A DNA stretch of 64,000 nucleotides from [Clostridium] polysaccharolyticum (GTDB lineage: Bacteria > Bacillota > Clostridia > Lachnospirales > Lachnospiraceae): assembly GCF_900111595.1 (NCBI RefSeq), contig NZ_FOHN01000011.1, positions 35,801-99,800 of the forward strand. Reading direction: 5' to 3'. Position 1 is the first letter of the stretch. Each line of letters starts with the position of its first letter. The translations under genes and the position numbers were made by a program. Positions 1 to 9,178 of the stretch are shown piece after piece. Under the pieces are notes generated by a model. That model ran no database searches and had not been told where the DNA came from. It worked only from the letters and a program-made list of their open reading frames with translations.

Positions 1-1112
1 TAAAGGATAATGAGATACATATCGAAGAAAAAACATTTAAAAACCAGAAACTATATTTCTTTTTATATACAGCGAATGGCAGCTGGGCAACTACCCTGTA
101 CCAGATTCGTGAAAAAGACGGGGTAATTGAGGCGCTTTATTATATTTCAGCTGGAGCAGCAGATTATTTTGATTTTGATATTATATCAATATCGCAAGGA
201 GATTTTATAACTGTATATTCTGCGACTCATATGGGCAATGGAAGCCTGGAATTTTTAGAACTAGACAATATTCCAGATAGAAAAGCCGGAGAAGAGCCAG
301 ATTATGAACTATATGCGGTGGATAATCATTTTGAAGAATTGGTAAACAAAAACGGGACGATTACATCGAAAACTTTTGAAAATGGTATCCTTACGCCTGT
401 TTATGAAGATATAAACCAAGATGGCAATACAGACATTCAGCTGAAAGGGACTTTACAGGAATATCAGTATAATGAAGAAGCAGATAAAGAGGAATTACAG
501 GATACCAGAAGTATATGTGAGATATATCTTTTCAATCCAAAGGATAAGACTTTTGTATTACAGTCAGAAGAAGATTTGCGGGAGAAAAAGACATTAACTA
601 CTGGGGATATAGTGATTAATAATCACGACTTGTTAAATGACTGTCCTTGTACAGAATATAAAGTGCAAGATATTTATCAGTATCAGAATGAACCAGAGAA
701 ACTTGTAGAATATAAAGAAGAAAAAGGTGCGTACTGGCATTATCTTGTATATGATGGAATTGTTTATGTGGTAATCAATGATCGGCCTAGACTAGGAAAG
801 AATGCGGCTGATATGGCAGAAAACATTGATTATGTTATAGTAACTAGTGATTTATATTCTTTTTCCATAGGAATTCAAGTTGGCATGAAGGAGACAGAGC
901 TAGCGGAAACAGGGATTGACTTTTTAATAATAAAAAATGGTGATGATTTGGACAGCCAATTGTTAAGTGGAAGAACAGGATATCTTAGAAAACTAAAAGT
1001 TTCTTATGATTCGGTCTATTATGCAGAAAGTTCTTATGAAGAAAATGTAGCATTAGCCGTTATTGTAAAAGATGGTAAAGTGGTCCGGATTGCTACAGAT
1101 AAGTTATATTAA
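1..1112 (+). CDS. Hypothetical protein, C-terminal part (5' end outside window)
   Basis: The reading frame is open from the first bases of the window, so this is the 3' part of a longer gene; the first internal ATG (231) has no good ribosome site and is not the true start. The protein is acidic and rich in Tyr, Glu and Asp. It has an 'INQDGNTDIQL' stretch resembling the Asp-rich loops of FG-GAP/dockerin-like repeats, which also occur in secreted proteins of these bacteria. No signal peptide can be judged because the N-terminus is missing. I do not recognise the family. A strong terminator follows, so it ends its own transcription unit. Confidence 0.7.
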   Translation, partial: KDNEIHIEEKTFKNQKLYFFLYTANGSWATTLYQIREKDGVIEALYYISAGAADYFDFDIISISQGDFITVYSATHMGNGSLEFLELDNIPDRKAGEEPDYELYAVDNHFEELVNKNGTITSKTFENGILTPVYEDINQDGNTDIQLKGTLQEYQYNEEADKEELQDTRSICEIYLFNPKDKTFVLQSEEDLREKKTLTTGDIVINNHDLLNDCPCTEYKVQDIYQYQNEPEKLVEYKEEKGAYWHYLVYDGIVYVVINDRPRLGKNAADMAENIDYVIVTSDLYSFSIGIQVGMKETELAETGIDFLIIKNGDDLDSQLLSGRTGYLRKLKVSYDSVYYAESSYEENVALAVIVKDGKVVRIATDKLY

Positions 1113-1144
1113 CAGTATGAGGTTATAAACATATGAGTAGTTAT

Positions 1145-1179
1145 AAGCTGTCAGCCTGTTTGGGGCTGACAGCTTTTTT
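1145..1179 (+). terminator. Rho-independent terminator
   Basis: A 12-bp stem (AAGCTGTCAGCC pairing with GGCTGACAGCTT) is followed by a run of T. It closes the transcript of the preceding hypothetical gene. Confidence 0.85.
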
Positions 1180-1204
1180 CTAGAAATTTCTCGGTATATT
1201 CTCT

Positions 1205-1246
1205 GTTGTTTCACTGGTACAACCTAGTCAGGAACACCGCTATAAT
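1205..1246 (+). promoter_or_regulatory. Probable promoter region of the glycan locus
   Basis: A perfect -10 hexamer TATAAT (1241-1246) has no good -35 at 16-18 bp. A short inverted repeat, GTTGT...ACAAC (1205-1223), sits where a -35 or operator would be. A poor -35 beside a perfect -10 suggests dependence on an activator, which would suit a sugar-induced operon. This is inference from sequence only. Confidence 0.35.
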
Positions 1247-1281
1247 AAAAATAACATAAGAAAGAATGGGGGAAGCAGCAG

Positions 1282-2748
1282 ATGAAAGAAAGACTTGAGC
1301 AGATAGAGCATGTAATAGAAAAAGGACCGTACAAACCAACGTGGGCATCCTTAACCAGATGGAAGGCACCAGAATGGTTTTGTGAAAAGAAATTTGGAAT
1401 TTTTATTCATTGGGGAGTATACAGTGTGCCAGCTTATGATAATGAATGGTATTCCAGAAATATGTACATAGAAGGAATGAAGCCTTATGAGTACCACATA
1501 CATACCTATGGGCCACACAAAGAATTTGGATATAAAGATTTTATTCCTATGTTTAAGGCAGAGAAGTTTCATCCAGAAGAATGGGCTGCGCTTTTCAAAG
1601 AAGCAGGGGCCCAGTATGTTTTTCCAGTGGCAGAACATCACGACGGATTTCAGATGTATAAAAGTGATATTTCCAGATGGAATGCATATGAAATGGGACC
1701 AAGACGAGATATACTAGGAGAATTAAAAGAGGCATTTGAAAAAGAAGGTCTTGTATTTTGTACATCCTCTCATAGAGCAGAACATTGGTTTTTCATGTCA
1801 CATGGAAAAAAATTTGACAGTGATATCAAGGAGCCGTTAAAACGTGGTGATTTTTACTGGCCAGCCATGCCAGAAGGAGAACTTCATGACAAACAGAGTA
1901 AACCATATCCATCGGAGGAATATTTAAAAGACTGGCTGATTCGCACTTGTGAAATTATCGATCAGTACCAGCCACGTATATTGTATTTTGACTGGTGGAT
2001 TCAGCATGAAGCATTTAAACCATATTTGTTAAAACTAGCGGCCTATTATTACAACAAAGGAGAAGAATGGGGCTGTAGTGTTGCCATTTGCTATAAACAT
2101 GATGCCATGATGTTTGGAAGTGCCATAGTGGAAGTGGAGCGTGGCAGCTTTGCAGATGCAAAACCATATGTCTGGCAGACAGATACTGCAGTAGCGAGAA
2201 ATTCATGGTGTTATACAGATTCCCTTGATTATAAATCCAGCAGGGAAATTATATGGCAATTAATTGATGTAGTCAGCAAAAATGGCAATTTATTATTAAA
2301 TATTGGACCAAAGGCTGACGGAACCATTCCAGAAGGGGACAGAAAGATTTTAAAAGAGATTGGTGCGTGGCTTAAGATAAATGGGGAAGCAATCTATCAT
2401 TCTAAGGTGTGGCGAAAGTCAGAAGAAGGACCATCCAAGACCAGAGAAGGTCAGTTTATGGATGGAAAACCGCCAGTATATACAGCACAAGATTTCCGTT
2501 TTACGGTTGCCAACGGCTGCATTTATGCATTTGCTATGAAATTTCCAGAGGATGGAAAATTGAAAATCCAGTCACTTGGAAAGTCAGACAATCAGGACAT
2601 TCCGGAATTTTTTGGACTAATCAAGGATATTTCCATTTTGGGATATGAGGAAAAGCCACAGTATGAAGTAACCAGAGAGGGATTGCATGTTCAAACAAAA
2701 AATGTTCAAAGTGAGTATCCTGTTGTATTGAAAATAGAAGTTATTTAG
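1282..2748 (+). CDS. Alpha-L-fucosidase, GH29
   Basis: A 488-residue protein with the GH29 layout: FGIFIHWG near residue 40, the substrate-site HHDGF at about 118-122, LYFDWW with D237 as likely nucleophile, and GNLLLNIGPKADGTIP near 340. It should release alpha-linked L-fucose from oligosaccharides. No signal peptide is visible, so it acts in the cytoplasm on imported sugars. The start follows a GGGGGAAG ribosome site. The gene is 11 bp upstream of a GH42 gene and in the same locus as ABC sugar permeases, which suggests uptake and breakdown of a fucosylated, galactose-containing glycan of plant or host origin. The acid/base residue cannot be assigned by eye. Confidence 0.93.
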   Translation: MKERLEQIEHVIEKGPYKPTWASLTRWKAPEWFCEKKFGIFIHWGVYSVPAYDNEWYSRNMYIEGMKPYEYHIHTYGPHKEFGYKDFIPMFKAEKFHPEEWAALFKEAGAQYVFPVAEHHDGFQMYKSDISRWNAYEMGPRRDILGELKEAFEKEGLVFCTSSHRAEHWFFMSHGKKFDSDIKEPLKRGDFYWPAMPEGELHDKQSKPYPSEEYLKDWLIRTCEIIDQYQPRILYFDWWIQHEAFKPYLLKLAAYYYNKGEEWGCSVAICYKHDAMMFGSAIVEVERGSFADAKPYVWQTDTAVARNSWCYTDSLDYKSSREIIWQLIDVVSKNGNLLLNIGPKADGTIPEGDRKILKEIGAWLKINGEAIYHSKVWRKSEEGPSKTREGQFMDGKPPVYTAQDFRFTVANGCIYAFAMKFPEDGKLKIQSLGKSDNQDIPEFFGLIKDISILGYEEKPQYEVTREGLHVQTKNVQSEYPVVLKIEVI

Positions 2749-2759
2749 GAGGGAATAAA

Positions 2760-4775
2760 ATGTCAGAGAAGATTTGGAATCACAATAAAATTGCCTACGG
2801 AGGAGATTATAATCCAGAACAGTGGAGTGAAGATGTATGGCAGGAAGATATGCGCTTATTTAAACTGGCACACATTGATACGGTTACGTTAAATGTATTT
2901 TCTTGGGCAAGTCTGCAGCCAGACGAGGAGACTTATCAGTTTGAAAAGTTAGATAAGATTATGAATATGGTCCGTGAAAATGGGCTGAAAGTATGTCTTG
3001 CTACGTCAACTGCTGCACATCCTGCATGGATGGCAAAGAAATATCCAGAAATACTAAGAACAGAGTTCAATGGCATGAAGCGGAAATTTGGAGGCCGTCA
3101 TAATAGCTGTCCCAATAGTCTGGTATATCAGAAATATGCAACAAGGCTGGCTAGTAAACTAGCAGAACGCTATCAAAGTTATGATAACATTATCGGCTGG
3201 CATATATCCAATGAGTTTGGGCAGGAGTGCTATTGTGAAAACTGCGAAAAGGCATTTCGTGTATGGCTGAAAAAACGTTACAAGACCATTGAAGAAGTGA
3301 ATCGTGTATGGAATACTTCTTTCTGGGGACATACATTTTATGAGTTTGATGAGATAGTACTGCCAAATCTGTTAAGTGAACATTTTGAGGAAGAACGAAG
3401 CATGTTTCAGGGAATTTCACTGGACTACAAACGATTCAATTCTGATAGTATGCTGAATTGTTATCGTATGGAATATGATGCAGTTAAAAAGATTACACCA
3501 CATATTCCTGTGACAACCAATCTTATGGGATTTTACAAACCACTGGACTATCAAAAATGGGCAAAATACATGGACTTTGTTTCTTGGGACAACTATCCGT
3601 CTTATAATGATTCCATAGCCCAAAATGCTTTGCATCATGATTTGATACGAGGACTTAAAAGTGGAAAACCATTTATATTAATGGAGCAGACTCCAAGTGT
3701 TACAAACTGGCAGTATTACAATGCTTTAAAACGGCCAGGAGTGTTAAGGCTTCAAAGTTATCAGGCAGTAGCACATGGTTCGGATTCTGTTATGTTTTTC
3801 CAGATGCGAAGAAGTATAGGTGCTTGTGAAAAATATCATAGTGCAGTGATTGATCACTGTGGCCACGAGAATACCAGAGTGTTCCGGGAAGTAACTCAGA
3901 TTGGAGAAGAATTAGACAAAATCGGAGATCGCATATTAGGAGCAAGAGAAGAAGCAAAAGTAGCCATTTTATTTGATTGGGAAAACTGGTGGGGAATAGA
4001 ACTATCTGCTGGACCAAGTGTGGAATTAAAGTACACAGATGAAATCATACGTTATTATACAGCACTTCATGAACAGAATATTGCTACAGATATTATCAGT
4101 GTAGATGAGGATTTATCCAGATATCAAGTGGTTATTGCACCAGTTTTATATATGACAAAGGGAAACTATGATGAAAAAATCAGGGAATTTGTAAAGCAGG
4201 GAGGAACTTTTGTAACGACATACTTTAGTGGGTATGTGAATGAAAATGACTTAGTAATTACAGGTGGTTATCCAGGAAAACTTCGAGACATTCTGGGAAT
4301 CTGGGTAGAAGAAATAGATGCTCTTCCACCAGATTTTTGTAATTATTTTGATTTTGATGGAGAAGAACATCAATGTCAGTTGTTGTGTGATTTAATGCAT
4401 TTAGAAGGAGCAGAAGCATTGGCAGTTTATAAAGAAGATTTTTATGCAGGGATGCCAGTTATTACGAAAAATGTTTTTGGCAAAGGAAACGCTTATTATG
4501 TGGGAACTCGATCTGATAAGCAGTTCTATAAGCAATTTATTAAGAAGATATGCAAAGAGTGTGAGATACATCCTGCTGCAATAGTACCAAAAGGTGTAGA
4601 AGCAGTAAGCAGAAAAACAGAAGAAAAAGAATATCTGTTTTTACTAAATCATGAAGAAGAAGAGAAAAAAGTAACCCTAGAAAAAGATTGCGTCGAGATT
4701 CTTACAGAAACGGAGTATAATAAAGGAGACACTGTTGTCCTAAAGAAACGGGACGTGGTAATACTACAAATGTAA
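2760..4775 (+). CDS. Beta-galactosidase, GH42
   Basis: A 671-residue protein starting with the typical YGGDYNPEQW of GH42. E152 in SNEFG is the likely acid/base and E309 in ILMEQTPS the likely nucleophile. CENCEKAF just after the NEFG motif resembles the zinc-binding cysteine cluster of some GH42 enzymes. A trimerisation-like domain (about 390-590) and a small beta domain at the C-terminus complete the family's usual length. With no signal peptide it is cytoplasmic. It follows the fucosidase with an AGGAGG ribosome site, so the two probably remove fucose and then galactose from the same imported oligosaccharide. Confidence 0.93.
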   Translation: MSEKIWNHNKIAYGGDYNPEQWSEDVWQEDMRLFKLAHIDTVTLNVFSWASLQPDEETYQFEKLDKIMNMVRENGLKVCLATSTAAHPAWMAKKYPEILRTEFNGMKRKFGGRHNSCPNSLVYQKYATRLASKLAERYQSYDNIIGWHISNEFGQECYCENCEKAFRVWLKKRYKTIEEVNRVWNTSFWGHTFYEFDEIVLPNLLSEHFEEERSMFQGISLDYKRFNSDSMLNCYRMEYDAVKKITPHIPVTTNLMGFYKPLDYQKWAKYMDFVSWDNYPSYNDSIAQNALHHDLIRGLKSGKPFILMEQTPSVTNWQYYNALKRPGVLRLQSYQAVAHGSDSVMFFQMRRSIGACEKYHSAVIDHCGHENTRVFREVTQIGEELDKIGDRILGAREEAKVAILFDWENWWGIELSAGPSVELKYTDEIIRYYTALHEQNIATDIISVDEDLSRYQVVIAPVLYMTKGNYDEKIREFVKQGGTFVTTYFSGYVNENDLVITGGYPGKLRDILGIWVEEIDALPPDFCNYFDFDGEEHQCQLLCDLMHLEGAEALAVYKEDFYAGMPVITKNVFGKGNAYYVGTRSDKQFYKQFIKKICKECEIHPAAIVPKGVEAVSRKTEEKEYLFLLNHEEEEKKVTLEKDCVEILTETEYNKGDTVVLKKRDVVILQM

Positions 4776-4781
4776 GAGGGG

Positions 4782-6569
4782 ATGTATTTGCTTCGGAAAA
4801 TAAGAAAATTCATACGAAATATTAAGATACGGGAAAAGATGATATTAATATTTTTCTTTGGAGGAATTCTTCCAATGCTGGTGGTAATTTTGTATAACAA
4901 TCAGACTACTAAGAAAATATTAATTGAACAGACTATGAAATCAGAAGAAGCAGAATTGTCTTTAATAAAAGATGCCATGTCAGAAAATGTTCGTATTATT
5001 TCAGATATATCGAAAAGGCTGTACTTTGACAAAATGATAGAGAAAATTGCATTTACATCATATAAGAATTATGAAGAACTCTTGGCAGACTACAATAATT
5101 ATACAAAAATTACGGACTGCTTAAATGACTATTACCAGGAGATTGCTTCCATTAAAATTTATCTGGAAAATCATACCATATCCAATACTGCCAATTTTAT
5201 ATACGCAGATTTCATGATTCGTAACGAGGAATGGTATCGGAATACAGTAAAAGCTGGTGGAAATGTGTACTGGTCTTATGTAAATGACAGTCTTACGAAG
5301 AAAAAATCATTAAGGCTTTCTCGGGTGCTCTATACAGCAGATATGCAGCAGGTGGGAATATTAGTTATTGTAATGCAGAATAAGCGAACAGAACTGCCCA
5401 TAGCCAATAGGAAAAGCAAGACATTATTGGCATACAACAATAAAGAAATTGTACATAGCAACTTTAAAAAAGAGAATTATCATGAAATCATTGATATAAT
5501 CAAAGAACACGATAAAAAACTGTTTTATGGAAAAGTGACATACGAAGGACAGGAATCCTTTTTGGTGATGGTGCGTATGCAGCCGGATTATTCGGAAAAC
5601 TTTTTTACCCTTGCCAGTATCGGTCCATATGAACAGATTACCAAAAAAGTCAATCAGGCCAGTATGGCTGAAATTCTGCCATTTTTAGTCTGTATTGCAA
5701 TTGCAGGCTGTCTGATTGCAGCATTTTCTTATCATTTTAGCCGTCAGATTAATCAGTTCCGCAAGACTATGCACGAAGCGGCAAACGGAAATTTCGATAC
5801 CGTGCTTCATTTAGAAGGAAATGATGAACTAAGCATGTTATATGAAGATCTGAACGTAATGATTGGAGATATGCAGGCTTTGATGCGGGAAGTGGTTGCA
5901 GAGCAGGTGCAGAAAGAAAAATTAAATTCCAGGCAGAAAGAAGTGGAATTTAAGATGCTGGCCAGTCAGATTAATCCTCATTTTTTATACAACACATTGG
6001 AAACGATTCGGATGAAAGCCATTGTAAACCAGCAGCCGGAAATTGCAGAACTGGCAAAGATGCTTGCAAAAATAATGCGTCGTAACATTCAGGTAGGAGA
6101 AAAACTGGTAACATTGGAATCGGAATTAAAACTGGTAGAGTACTACTTGAAAATACAGTATTATCGTTTTGGAGACCGGATTCAATCCAGTATTTTAGTA
6201 GATTCAGAAGTGGATACAGAGTCAACAAGAATTATGCCGCTGATTATTCAGCCACTAGTAGAAAATGCATTTGTACATGGATTGGAAGCGGTGGATTCGG
6301 AAGGGAAACTTACAATACACGTAAGCTGTAATACGGACATTTTTATTTGTGTGGAAGATAATGGATGCGGCATTTCGGATAAAAAACTTGAGGAAATTAT
6401 GGAAAGCTTAAATGATTTGGAAACCCTGGACCGAACCCATATTGGAGTCTGTAATGTAAATCAGAGAATAAAGCTTCAATATGGAGAGGATTATGGCTTA
6501 ACCATAGAAACAGAAGAAGGAAATGGTACAAGGGTGACTTTAAAAATTCCCGTTGTAAATCCCAGCTGA
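4782..6569 (+). CDS. Membrane sensor histidine kinase, YesM type
   Basis: A 595-residue kinase with an N-terminal membrane helix (about 20-40), a large extracellular sensing region, a second helix (about 300-325), a HAMP linker, the His_kinase motif INPHFLYNTLETIR with phosphoacceptor H400, and a HATPase domain (LVENAFVHG N-box, DNGCGIS G1 box). YesM kinases usually sense extracellular sugar or binding proteins and phosphorylate an AraC-type YesN regulator that switches on neighbouring transport genes. It starts 6 bases after the GH42 stop and so belongs to that operon. Unusually, no YesN-like response regulator is found anywhere in the window. Confidence 0.92.
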   Translation: MYLLRKIRKFIRNIKIREKMILIFFFGGILPMLVVILYNNQTTKKILIEQTMKSEEAELSLIKDAMSENVRIISDISKRLYFDKMIEKIAFTSYKNYEELLADYNNYTKITDCLNDYYQEIASIKIYLENHTISNTANFIYADFMIRNEEWYRNTVKAGGNVYWSYVNDSLTKKKSLRLSRVLYTADMQQVGILVIVMQNKRTELPIANRKSKTLLAYNNKEIVHSNFKKENYHEIIDIIKEHDKKLFYGKVTYEGQESFLVMVRMQPDYSENFFTLASIGPYEQITKKVNQASMAEILPFLVCIAIAGCLIAAFSYHFSRQINQFRKTMHEAANGNFDTVLHLEGNDELSMLYEDLNVMIGDMQALMREVVAEQVQKEKLNSRQKEVEFKMLASQINPHFLYNTLETIRMKAIVNQQPEIAELAKMLAKIMRRNIQVGEKLVTLESELKLVEYYLKIQYYRFGDRIQSSILVDSEVDTESTRIMPLIIQPLVENAFVHGLEAVDSEGKLTIHVSCNTDIFICVEDNGCGISDKKLEEIMESLNDLETLDRTHIGVCNVNQRIKLQYGEDYGLTIETEEGNGTRVTLKIPVVNPS

Positions 6570-6700
6570 GATGGAAGAATGCTTTGTAAAGAAAGTAGAA
6601 TCAAATAAATAGGGTAAATTGTATAGATATTTTGGTGTAGTCACTTTTTTCTTTTGTTATTATAATTTTGATATGAGATAAAGGAGAGGAGAGAGAAAAG

Positions 6701-8146
6701 ATGGAGCAGGCAAGGCAAAAAAAATCCATGGACAGATTAGTAGCGGCTGCTAGATTTGCGGCAATATTACTGGCTATATGCTTATTTATACCAGGATTGA
6801 ATCCATCTAGAATTTCGGGATTAATAGGGAAAAACCTGTCTCTGTTTACGTCAGGGCTATTTTATAAACAGTTAATTGCCAATTTTGGACGATGCCTGAA
6901 AAAAGGCTGGGTATTGGAGTCTACTTTACGATTGCTTTTTGTATCAAGCATGATAGCAATAGTGGGAATTATTCTGGTAATAGCAGGAGGATGTATGTCT
7001 CTTGGAGAACGGAAATTTAAGAAACTAGGAGCGTATTTTACCTTGATTGGTTCTGCTATAACTGGATTTAGTTTTGTTGGAATCTACGTTGCATATAAAC
7101 AGGTATCCAATACACAGAATCTGAAAAAAGTAGCACCAGTGTTACCAGATGGTTTTATTATTCTATTAGTGTTAGTAGTTATGATGTTTTTGCTTTCTGT
7201 ATTAGAATGTATCTTTCTTCCGAAACCAGATAAAGAAGATATGTATGAAATGCAGCCAAGATTTCAGTTATTTTTAATGCTGCTGCCTTTTGTTGCACTA
7301 AGTTTTGTATTTAGTTACCTTCCTTTATCCGGATGGAGGTTTGCATTTTTTGATTATAAGGCAGGAGATACTTTAACCATGGATAAATTTGTTGGGTTTA
7401 AGTGGTTTGCTTATTTATTCAGAAATGCGGCAACAAGGCGTGATATTATTCATGTAATCCGTAATACATTAGCCATGAGCTTTATTAATATAGCAATGCT
7501 TTGGGTTCCAATGGCATTTGCCATCTTTTTAACAGAGATTAAAAGTAACCGTTTTAGACGTTTTGTACAGATATTTACCACAATACCGAACTTTATAAGC
7601 TGGGTACTGGTTTATGCAGTAGCTTTCGCAATTTTTTCGACAGATGGTTTTTTAAGCACTACTTTAGTAGATGCAGGAATCATGTCAGAGGGAAAGAACT
7701 TTTTGTTAGGAGGAGGCCATGTATGGCTTAAAATGTTCGCATGGGGTACATGGAAAGGCCTTGGATGGAATGCTATCATTTACATAGCAGCCATATCAGG
7801 AATCGATCAGCAGCTTTATGAGGCGGCAACAGTAGACGGAGCTGGACGGTTCCAAAGAATGTGGAGCATTACAGTTCCTAGTTTAATTCCTACCTTCTGT
7901 GTGCTTTTGCTGTTAGCAGTAGCGGGTATTTTAAATAATGGATTAGAGCAGTATCTTGTTTTTGAAAATGCAGACAATTCACAGTTTATTCAGGTGCTGG
8001 ATTTATACGTGTATAAATTAGGTATTGGAAAAGGAATAATTCCATTGTCAACGGTAATTGGCATGGCAAAATCTATCATAAGTGTAATTCTGTTGTTTGT
8101 AGCCAATAAGATATCCAAGATGATTCGTGGTGAGAGTATTGTATAA
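6701..8146 (+). CDS. ABC sugar transporter permease, LplB/YteP type
   Basis: A 481-residue inner-membrane permease with the EAA signature EAATVDGAGRFQRMW near residue 377. The conserved permease domain covers roughly residues 190-480. It is longer than the usual ~310 residues because of an N-terminal extension with about four more hydrophobic helices. It pairs with the next gene and the following binding protein as a carbohydrate uptake (CUT1-type) importer. No ATPase is encoded here; such importers commonly use a shared MsmK-type ATPase encoded elsewhere. A 131-bp gap with a -10-like TATAAT (6661) separates it from the kinase, so it may have its own promoter. Confidence 0.9.
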   Translation: MEQARQKKSMDRLVAAARFAAILLAICLFIPGLNPSRISGLIGKNLSLFTSGLFYKQLIANFGRCLKKGWVLESTLRLLFVSSMIAIVGIILVIAGGCMSLGERKFKKLGAYFTLIGSAITGFSFVGIYVAYKQVSNTQNLKKVAPVLPDGFIILLVLVVMMFLLSVLECIFLPKPDKEDMYEMQPRFQLFLMLLPFVALSFVFSYLPLSGWRFAFFDYKAGDTLTMDKFVGFKWFAYLFRNAATRRDIIHVIRNTLAMSFINIAMLWVPMAFAIFLTEIKSNRFRRFVQIFTTIPNFISWVLVYAVAFAIFSTDGFLSTTLVDAGIMSEGKNFLLGGGHVWLKMFAWGTWKGLGWNAIIYIAAISGIDQQLYEAATVDGAGRFQRMWSITVPSLIPTFCVLLLLAVAGILNNGLEQYLVFENADNSQFIQVLDLYVYKLGIGKGIIPLSTVIGMAKSIISVILLFVANKISKMIRGESIV

Positions 8147-8159
8147 GGAGGAAAAGCAT

Positions 8160-9110
8160 ATGGAGGCAGCAGAAACGAAGAAGAAAAAATATAAGCCTAA
8201 GAAAAGGCAGTTTCGCCTGACGACAGGAGATTGCGTATTTAATATTATCAATTATACAGTATTCTTTATATTCACAATAATATGCATTTTCCCATTCTGG
8301 TATTTGTTTATCAATACAATTAGTGATAATCAGTTAGTCAGAGTAGGTGCTATTAAATTTATTCCTCAAGGAATTCATTTTAAGAATTATATGGCATTAA
8401 AAAATGTAGGAGATTTAGGAAAATCCTTAATTGTGTCTTTATCCAGAACCGTCATTGGTACTGCGTTAATGGTTATGGCTTCTGCACTGACAGGATATCT
8501 GGTTACACAGAAAGAAATGTGGAAGAGAAGTTTCTGGTATCGTTTTATTGTAATTACCATGTATTTTAATGCAGGTCTGATTCCGTGGTTCTTGACAATG
8601 AGTATGCTGGGACTGACTAATAATTTTATGGCTTATATCATTCCAAGTATTGTACAGCCATATAACATTATTCTGGTAAAAACGTACATAGAATCTATTC
8701 CAAATGAGTTAGAGGAAAGTGCAAAAATAGATGGTGCTGGTTATTTTACCATATTTAGAAAAATCATTTGGCCTCTTTGTAAGCCGATTCTTGCGACCAT
8801 TGCAATCTTTGGAGCAGTAGGCCATTGGAATTCCTTTACGGATTCTTTGATGCTGATGCCGAATGCACCACATTTACAGACCATTCAGCATAAACTATAC
8901 ATTTACCTGCAGCAAAGTTCTAATCTTGCAGCTATTATGAAGTCCAGCAGTGGTGGAGCGATTTCATCAGGCATGCAGGCAGAACTGCTTAATGCAAAAA
9001 CAATTAAGTATACCATTTCAACAGTCACAATTATACCAATCGTAATGGTATATCCATTTATGCAGAAATATTTTGAAAAAGGTATTATGTTAGGTGCAGT
9101 AAAAGGATGA
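8160..9110 (+). CDS. ABC sugar transporter permease, YtcP/LplC type
   Basis: A 316-residue second permease with about six membrane helices and the EAA loop EESAKIDGAGYFTIFRK. The start at 8160 is preferred because AAGGAGG lies 8 bases before it; an upstream in-frame ATG at 8127 would overlap the previous gene and has no ribosome site. It forms the heterodimeric membrane channel with the gene before it, and the spacing (13 bp) implies co-translation. Its relatives import oligosaccharides in Firmicutes. Confidence 0.92.
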   Translation: MEAAETKKKKYKPKKRQFRLTTGDCVFNIINYTVFFIFTIICIFPFWYLFINTISDNQLVRVGAIKFIPQGIHFKNYMALKNVGDLGKSLIVSLSRTVIGTALMVMASALTGYLVTQKEMWKRSFWYRFIVITMYFNAGLIPWFLTMSMLGLTNNFMAYIIPSIVQPYNIILVKTYIESIPNELEESAKIDGAGYFTIFRKIIWPLCKPILATIAIFGAVGHWNSFTDSLMLMPNAPHLQTIQHKLYIYLQQSSNLAAIMKSSSGGAISSGMQAELLNAKTIKYTISTVTIIPIVMVYPFMQKYFEKGIMLGAVKG

Positions 9111-9118
9111 TTTATTTT

Positions 9119-9135
9119 TCCTTATGCAATAAGGA
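9119..9135 (+). other. Short intercistronic hairpin
   Basis: A 7-bp hairpin (TCCTTAT, loop GCA, ATAAGGA) lies between the second permease and the binding protein. Hairpins at this place in importer operons often protect the binding-protein end of the mRNA so that it is made in excess. That role is inferred from position. Confidence 0.4.
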
Positions 9136-9178
9136 TGGATAAATAGAGTAATTAATTTATAGGAAAGAGGGAGAAGGC

